DNA from: Chondrosia reniformis
Taxonomy: Eukaryota; Porifera; Demospongiae; Chondrillida; Chondrillidae
Reading direction: 5' to 3'
Length of the DNA stretch: 64,000 nt
NCBI GenBank assembly: GCA_947172415.1
Contig: OX359191.1
Span: forward strand, 6,510,001-6,574,000
In this document: in pieces, positions 58,085 to 64,000 of the stretch
Position numbering within the stretch: the first letter of the stretch is position 1
Layout of the letters: each line of letters starts with the position of its first letter
Position numbers and translations under genes: made by a program
Notes under the pieces: model-generated
Databases searched by the model: none
What the model saw: only the letters and a program-made list of their open reading frames with translations
Told to the model about the DNA's origin: nothing

Positions 58085-58235
58085 AACTCACGGGGCTGCC
58101 CCCACCCCACACTTGTAAATAACGATAGAAAAACTTTGTTAACTAAAGCTTCATAAACACTGCCATTTGCAAAAACGATGTATTGACTTATAAATTAAGT
58201 GTTATAATAGTTGCGTATAAATCCATATTATATAT
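58085..58235. repeat. Dispersed repeat fragment
   Basis: Shares aactaaagcttcataaacac, gccatttgcaaaaacgatg and aattaagtgttataatagtt with 59545-59640, in the same orientation. Non-coding. Confidence 0.6.
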
Positions 58236-58239
58236 GTGA

Positions 58240-59330
58240 TTGGGGCTTGCTATGTTCCACCAGATTCGTCAAGCAGAGGAAGGAACTCTGAAGACACTTT
58301 CCTGAAGTTAGAGGAGCAAGTCCACAAGTTTATCACCTTAGGGACTGTGCATGTGTGGGGACTTTAATGCTAGATGTGGGAGCCTGAGGGAAGAAAATGA
58401 TGCTCTGCCAGCTTGTGTGGAATTAGACAAGGTCAAGAACCATCAAGGGGAGGTTTTGATGAATTTTTTAGATAGCACTAGCCTCTGCATTGTCAATGGG
58501 AGGGTTGGCAAGGATGCATGGTTTCACATGTGTGTCTGGGAGGGGAAGGTCAGTAGTAGACAATTGCTTGATGCCTGGAGAGGAACTGGATATCGTTGAA
58601 GAGTTCAGGATAGTGACGATGACAGATTGTCAGGAGGAAATGAAGATGGAAAGCAAAGCAGAAAGAATACCAGATCACTCTATTTTGATGTGGGAACTTA
58701 AGGGAGATGGCTGGGTAGGGGAGAAGGAGGGTCCTGGAAAGAAGGACGTCAAAGAAGTAATGTCAGGAAAAAGTTGGTGGTGCCAGATGACTTCTTGCTG
58801 ACGGAAGGTCAAAGGATAGATGAATTGACACATAGGGCTAAGCAAATATATTCTCAAGAAGATCTTGATGGGGTCTATCAGGATATTGTCTCAATGAATT
58901 AAGTCTGATTTGGTGGAGGTGGTATGGAAGGTTAACCTGAAGAGACAAGCCTGGTTCAATAAGGAGCTAGCTGACATTAAGAAGACCTTTAACAAGGCTG
59001 AGAAGGAATGGCTGTTAGCAAAAGGAGAGAAGGAGAAGGGCGGGAAGTGAAAGGGTTACTTAGAAGCAAGAAAGAGATATAAAAGGACAGTGAGAAGGAG
59101 GAAGAAGGAATTTCAGGAGAAAAGGGGTAGGATAGTGGAGGATGCATGGTGAAAACGTTTGATGTGGCAGAGGGGAAATGGGAGGCTGATTTGGGTATAA
59201 GGTGAGAGATAATTAAGGAGGAAATGATAAGAGAAGGGAAATAAGCCTTGGAGGTCTGGAGGGAGCACTTTGCGGAGGTACTGAATGGTGAGATCAATCA
59301 AAGTAATATATACTGACATGGTAGGGACAC
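58240..59330 (+). pseudogene. LINE endonuclease fragment
   Basis: Plus frames read MCGDFNARCGSLREENDALP, GEVLMNFLDSTSLCIVNGR, then after a shift FTCVSGRGRSVVDNCLM and RIPDHSILMWEL, and later RQAWFNKELADIKKTFNKAE. This is the C-terminal half of an apurinic-like endonuclease domain (GDFN, NHG, NGR, S.VDY, DH) plus its linker to the reverse transcriptase. At least one frameshift (near 58530) and no polymerase, so inactive. Different type from the 40830-43905 LINE, which has a restriction-like endonuclease region. Confidence 0.75.
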
Positions 59331-59404
59331 AGGGGACAGAACCTAAGGGGACAGGGAGGACAAGTCAAGGGCAGAGTGGTTGAACCAGGAGATATCCATG
59401 CACT

Positions 59405-59645
59405 GAAGAAATTGCTGCCGCCCCCCGAATTAACTCAAACTACTTGGCCGCATCATTGGGCTTTAATATAAATATTCATAATATATATTAACGATTGAGG
59501 ACACTTAAGTGTCCTGAACTTTATACACAACAATGGAAAAGCTTCGTTAACTAAAGCTTCCTGAACGCTGCCACTTGCAAAAACAATGTATTGACGTATA
59601 AATTAAGTGTTACAATAGTTGCGTATGAACTCCTATTATATATAC
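59405..59645. mobile_element. MITE-like repeat with an 18-bp palindrome
   Basis: Inverse of 47890-48080. It contains aggacacttaagtgtcct (about 59499-59516), a perfect palindrome, and ends in the aagtgttacaatagttgcgt sequence of the dispersed family. Confidence 0.6.
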
Positions 59646-60390
59646 AATACAAGTTACAATATACTAAGGTAATCTAATATAATTAATAAAAATAATTCAT
59701 ATGGCTCCAAGAAAGGACCTAGCAACAGAATGGGCATAGTATCATGAAGTGTAGGGTATAAAACACATTTTAAATTAAGGGATTTTTGATTAGGTCTCCG
59801 TTTGGTAGCTAGAAAACAAGGGACAAAGTCTGTATATAAAATGCCATTGGACTATAGAAAAGCTATAGAAAATTTATATTGAAACCAAGTGTTATATTGA
59901 TAAAAATTATCAATTGGTCAGATCACTGTGAAACCGACATATATCATGGTATATGTGTATGACAAACTTCTGGCGAAATATTGGTTGCAAAATAATCAAG
60001 ATACTATATGCAAGGTTACGATGGCGCAATCTGGATATGTATTATGATGTTTCTCTAGTGCGTCACCAATACCCTCATATGTCGCTCTGTACAATTTAGT
60101 GAATCATGTGACGTTATGAAAAAGTCACCGCCTCGTTGCTAAATTTGTAACTTGTACTGTGTATAGTACTTGATTGTAATTTTAATAGTTTATATATTTA
60201 CCAGTAACTTTCACTGTGTAGTGTACTTGAGTGTAATTAACTAGCAAAGTATTTCACTATATTTATAGACATTCGCTATGAACAATTTCATTATGAGATT
60301 TTCTACTGTATGTACACATGGGAAACGTATACACATGGATAAGAATAAGCCTTGTTGAACGTCAGTAATATAAATTTACTAATTCTGTAC
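59646..60390. other. Non-coding, repeats only
   Basis: Shares acttgattgtaatt fragments with 53310-53340 (gtagtacttaattgtaatta). No coding signal. Confidence 0.5.
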
Positions 60391-60415
60391 ATTTCAACCC
60401 GGAGGTCTTCATCAG
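60391..60415 (-). ncRNA. Hammerhead-core-like motif 7
   Basis: Minus strand: CTGATGA, A, GACC-TCCG-GGTT, GAAAT. At the edge of a region at 60440-60760 that contains an inverted repeat (aagtaaaaatatgaacaa and its complement; cctatacacatcggcaag and its complement), so again next to inverted ends. Confidence 0.35.
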
Positions 60416-60439
60416 TAATACAAGAATGGGAATATCAAG

Positions 60440-60755
60440 TAGGAAATTAGAAAAATCATGTGGCTGATGCTCAGCAAGGCTTTATTCTCATAATGAGCGC
60501 AACAAACACTCCTTATTCCTATACACATCGGCAAGTAAAAATATGAACAATAATCATAAGAAGAGAAGACAGAGCTTAAATTATACGGTCGACTAAACAA
60601 ATGCCTTTTATGTCCTTGTGTATATACAAGGTTAAGTTTGAGGCAGAGTTGTCCCTATATTGATGCAAAAGAAATTTGTTAGTATTAATTTAAGCTCTGT
60701 CTTCTCATTTTTGTTCATATTTTTACTTGCCGATGTGTATAGGAATAAGGATCAA
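60440..60755. mobile_element. Inverted-repeat element
   Basis: Left arm about 60507-60580 (cctatacacatcggcaagta; aagaagagaagacagagctt) and right arm about 60685-60755 are near-perfect complements around a spacer of about 105 bp. No ORF. Confidence 0.75.
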
Positions 60756-60951
60756 GAATCATTTGGTGATTTATAATTATTGAACATCAGCAAAAACAGC
60801 TGTATTTGGAGGGAGTAATAGTCTCAGTAATGGTGGGAGGAGATACAAGCCAGTTGATATGTTAATCGAATAATAATTGAGTGAATATTTTATGTTTGAA
60901 TAGTAAATTAAAGTGACATAAAAATTAAATTAACCTTTTATGGTAAGTATA

Positions 60952-61115
60952 TGGGTTTTTCGGACACAGTGTCGTCTTTCACCTGAAAATGATAGAACAG
61001 CTTCCTCCCTTTTTGTGGAAAAACGGCACGCTCTGCCGCAAGCAACGACACACGAGCTTGAAACAGTGGAAATTCGTTGTGCATGTTAATGTTTGTCTGG
61101 AAACTCCCCCTCCCT
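60952..61115. repeat. Repeat pair member 1
   Basis: Shares atgggtttttcggacacagt, gcacgctctgccgcaag and gtctggaaactccc with 62004-62282 in the same order. Non-coding and GC-richer than its surroundings. Confidence 0.65.
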
Positions 61116-62003
61116 TAAATACAAAAAGATTTCTTAAACAATCAAAAAAACGTTAAACTAATGTGAAAAAACTGTAACTAAACACATATACAGTCTGAGT
61201 TTGGAGTGTCCATTAGTTAACAGAGGTAAGAATGTATTCGGTTTCTATAGAATCAATTGAGACTGTTTAACATGTCTGTTGTGTGGAGGTTGTCCCCATT
61301 TCAGAGTGTTTGCTATGGGAGTTCCACTGTAGGCTATGTGCATGTGAATTAGTCACTGCTGAGAAACGTACTGCGTCGGTGTACATGTAGTGAACAAATT
61401 AGTACAATATAGCTTCACTTCAACATTGAAATCAAAGTACTGGCCAAGTGAGGAGACAGCATGTCATGTCAGTGGAGACTTAATTCTAATCAACTCGTGC
61501 TTGTTGTGTCCATGCAAGCATGCGTTGACCAAATCATGGTCGCATAGTCGCTGGAGATGGCTTCAGAGTTGCCAACTGCCCAGATTAGTACTTGTAGTAC
61601 AAGTCAATAAGTGCTCCCTAATTAGCAACAACACATCCATTACCAGCTAGGGCTTCAGAACTTGACAGCACACACGGATTAGCACTACAACAATAAGACC
61701 ATACTGGCTAGCTAGCTATATAGAAAGACTGAAAGCCAAGAAGGTATACAGGCTGTTAGCTACCACCAATACATTTAGGCCAATTGGCCATAAATTGGTG
61801 CATGCAGGCGGGGATGAGAATCTAAATATAAAGTTTATGTATATATAGGCTTAACAATTACACTAAAAACGATAAAAATTCAAAAGCTAAGCTTCCTGGA
61901 TGCTGCCATATACAAAATTGATGACGCATAAATAATATAATTGCGCCGTTTATAAGAATAAAGCACAGTTTATGTCAGCCCTTGTTAAGGTAACAGGACA
62001 GAA
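61116..62003. other. No supported feature
   Basis: A frame at 61390-61650 is open by chance: no splice link, no recognisable motif. Otherwise AT-rich spacer; the right edge (about 61885-61970) resembles the MITE tails (aagcttcctggatgctgcca). Confidence 0.5.
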
Positions 62004-62282
62004 TGGGTTTCCGGACACAGCGTCGCTTTTCGCCTATACGCTATACGCACTAGAATAATTTCTTATTTTGTTCCTAGTTAGCACAGGAGCCAAGTTAACG
62101 AGGGACCAAGTGAGAGGCTGCTCCTTCTCGTATGGGCAAAATACGGCGCCATGTCCGGAAATCCCTTCCTTAACATTTTGTGCGGAAATACGGCGCGCTC
62201 TGCCAAAGGAGCAGAAGAAGTGAAAAAGCGATAGGGGAAGTTCGCTGCGCAAGTCAATTTTTGTCCGGAAACTCCCTTCCTC
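62004..62282. repeat. Repeat pair member 2
   Basis: Longer copy of 60952-61115, with cgcgctctgccaaagg and tgtccggaaactccc. Confidence 0.65.
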
Positions 62283-62429
62283 CTTACTATACCCAAAGAA
62301 GGTCGTCATCTTGTCCTATGCTCAGGAAGTGCTGAATCAGAAAAAGCTCATGTAAATATATTTATTTGCCGTTGCTAGATGGTTGTTATGTTTATTGATT
62401 GACTATAAAATTGCTATTTGGTGACAATT

Positions 62430-63005
62430 TCCGTTCAGACGGCGATTATATCTTATTAGAGAGCCATTATACAGTATCTCTATTAAAAACGTAACTTAGC
62501 AATTCGTAGTAAAAACGGTTAAAACGGTTAATAATTTCCTTGTTCATACGTAACTTAGCAACGCTTTCAAAATCAATCATCACACACACCCCTTTCGGCA
62601 AAGAAATCACTTAAAACACCCCCATTTCAGGATGTTGCTGATTGATAGGAACTCTCCACTCGGGAGCTTCGTGCCCTCGTGCCTCGCGAATTTATCTATT
62701 TTTTTGAACCAATCTTAAAAATCAACAAGCGAGGCCGACACTGCATGTGCGTACTTTTTTATAAATCAGCGATATCACTTATGGTGTGAGAGGTGACAAT
62801 TTCCCTTCAGAGGCGATTACATATCTTTTTGGAGAGCGATCTTATTGGAGAGCAATTTTATCTTATTGGAGAGCAAAAATATCTAATTGGGTTGGAGTCA
62901 CTCCAGTTCCATTCAAAACGTATCAACCATCACACATTTCCCTCCTTTTGATCGGCAAATACGTATTTCACTTAAAACACCCCCCCCCCTTTCAGGATGT
63001 CGCTG
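62430..63005. repeat. Direct repeat pair
   Basis: 62410-62650 and 62790-63005 share tggtgacaatttcc, ggcgattat and tcacttaaaacacccc followed by ttcaggatgt. A C-run in the second copy differs in length. No coding signal. Confidence 0.6.
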
Positions 63006-64000
63006 ATGGGGGTACAGGTGTTATATATAACTAATACATATATACTCTTCATGAAAAATCTAAGATACCATTTTCCTACATGCTATATGCCTATTCTGTA
63101 AAAAGAGCCTATAGGGGAACTAAACCTAAAGAGAGCTTTAGATGAAGATACAGTCGTCTTTTCTTCCTTCTTTTCCCTTCTTTCATCTTCATCTTCATGT
63201 CATATATTCGCAGTTAATAATCAAGAATCAAGACAAAACCCCTAGTTTCAGCTTTATATCAGCAGAAGGGTTTGCCTCTGTGTGTAGCCAAATTGGCAAC
63301 CAATACACAAAACATTTTTTGAGAATGTGCAGGTATAGTCTATACCATTGCAATCATATGCTGAATTTCTTAAAAAACTTTCATGTTGACTGAATACTTC
63401 TGCAGATCTAGAAGTGTGAAGATCTAAATAGGAAAACAGGCAATATAAAACTTGAGTATACTCAGCCTATATAGTTGTTTATAAATATATAGTAGAAATA
63501 TTAAGACTGAAGCCAAAGTATGCACAGGAAAAATTCAGATGTCTATAGCCAATTATCAGTGGGTTTCATTTCTTTCACTATAATATATATTATATTGTCC
63601 GGTGGTAATGACTTTAGAAACAAAAGTACATTATATATACCTAAAACAGTTAGGATCATCACTGTGACAATTATTAGCTTTTTAGCTGCCACCATGTTCC
63701 TGAGTATCCACAGCATCTTCTCAATTTTTGTCCCTACTGGCTTTAGATTCGATTCGTTTTAGCAGTATATATCGCTGGTGTAGGTACGTATATATATATA
63801 TGTATATATATAGTAGCATACCTTGTAAAAATGTATAATGTATGTATATGTTTACATAAGGGTTCAACATCCTCCATAGCTTAATTCAATTAGTTACAAT
63901 AATGGGGGGGGGGGGTTATGTCAATGTGGCATGCTCGTTTTGGCAAGCCTTAGTTAGGAATGCATGTTGTCAGCATCTCACTTTTCTTCCATTTATAGTC
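63006..64000. other. No supported gene
   Basis: Two open stretches (63142-63393 and 63520-63762) have possible splice sites (for example cag/gtatag at 63331) and the second encodes hydrophobic segments (VRIITVTIISFLAATMFLS), but they do not join into a convincing gene. They could be exons of a gene continuing to the right. TA microsatellite at 63785-63815 and a poly-G run at 63905. Confidence 0.35.

Noticed and set aside
63142..63762. Possible exons of a membrane protein
   Set aside because: Open frames with some plausible splice sites, but phases do not join and no family resemblance is visible; noted only as a possibility.

Overview
The window is eukaryotic: AT-rich DNA with short GT-AG introns, metazoan receptor architectures (7TM receptors, a receptor-type kinase homologue, an SRCR/Ig/FN3 receptor) and remnants of LINEs, Penelope-like elements (PLEs) and foldback MITEs. 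Short introns, intergenic distances of a few hundred to about 2 kb and a local expansion of divergent receptors suggest a compact early-branching animal genome. A demosponge such as Amphimedon is my best guess; this is inference, not a database match. Exon boundaries were set by reading frame, splice sites and phase continuity.

Layout. (1) 45-4572, plus: the last seven exons of a gene I do not recognise, with a 20-copy 49-bp minisatellite and a 17-bp repeat in its introns. (2) 5040-9748: two kynurenine 3-monooxygenase (KMO) genes in opposite orientation around an orphan gene. The KMO copies show blockwise identity like gene conversion, and copy 2 appears to lack about 8 bp in its FAD-binding glycine motif. 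(3) 10267-29568, minus: eight divergent 7TM receptors. Seven have single-exon coding regions and lie in a tandem segmental duplication of about 7.4-8.5 kb; one (20115-21116) looks like a crossover hybrid of two neighbours. (4) 30165-34313, plus: a complete 12-exon, 574-aa receptor-like pseudokinase (HRD to HKN, DFG to AFD). (5) 34617-40667, minus: an IGHMBP2/SMUBP2-like UPF1-family helicase that keeps R3H and AN1 domains but has a 1-nt frameshift, an in-frame stop, a changed P-loop and no N-terminal half; a LINE lies where the 5' half should be. (6) 40.8-45.8 kb: an R2/NeSL-like LINE, another LINE fragment and a PLE remnant. (7) 45994-56916, minus: the 3' part of a cell-surface receptor with SRCR, FN3, Ig, FN3, Ig, FN3 and a C-terminal membrane anchor, one domain per phase 1-1 exon, with a decayed reverse-transcriptase element in one intron. 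(8) 57-64 kb: a PLE tail between inverted ends, a LINE endonuclease fragment and low-copy repeats; no host gene that I can support.

The most unusual thread is a short hairpin-forming motif resembling a hammerhead-ribozyme core, CTGATGA plus A, GACC, loop, GGTC, GAAAC, found seven times in both orientations. At least two PLE fragments lie next to it. The loop varies while the stem is kept, which suggests a structured RNA, but I could not build convincing stems I and III, so ribozyme activity is unproven.
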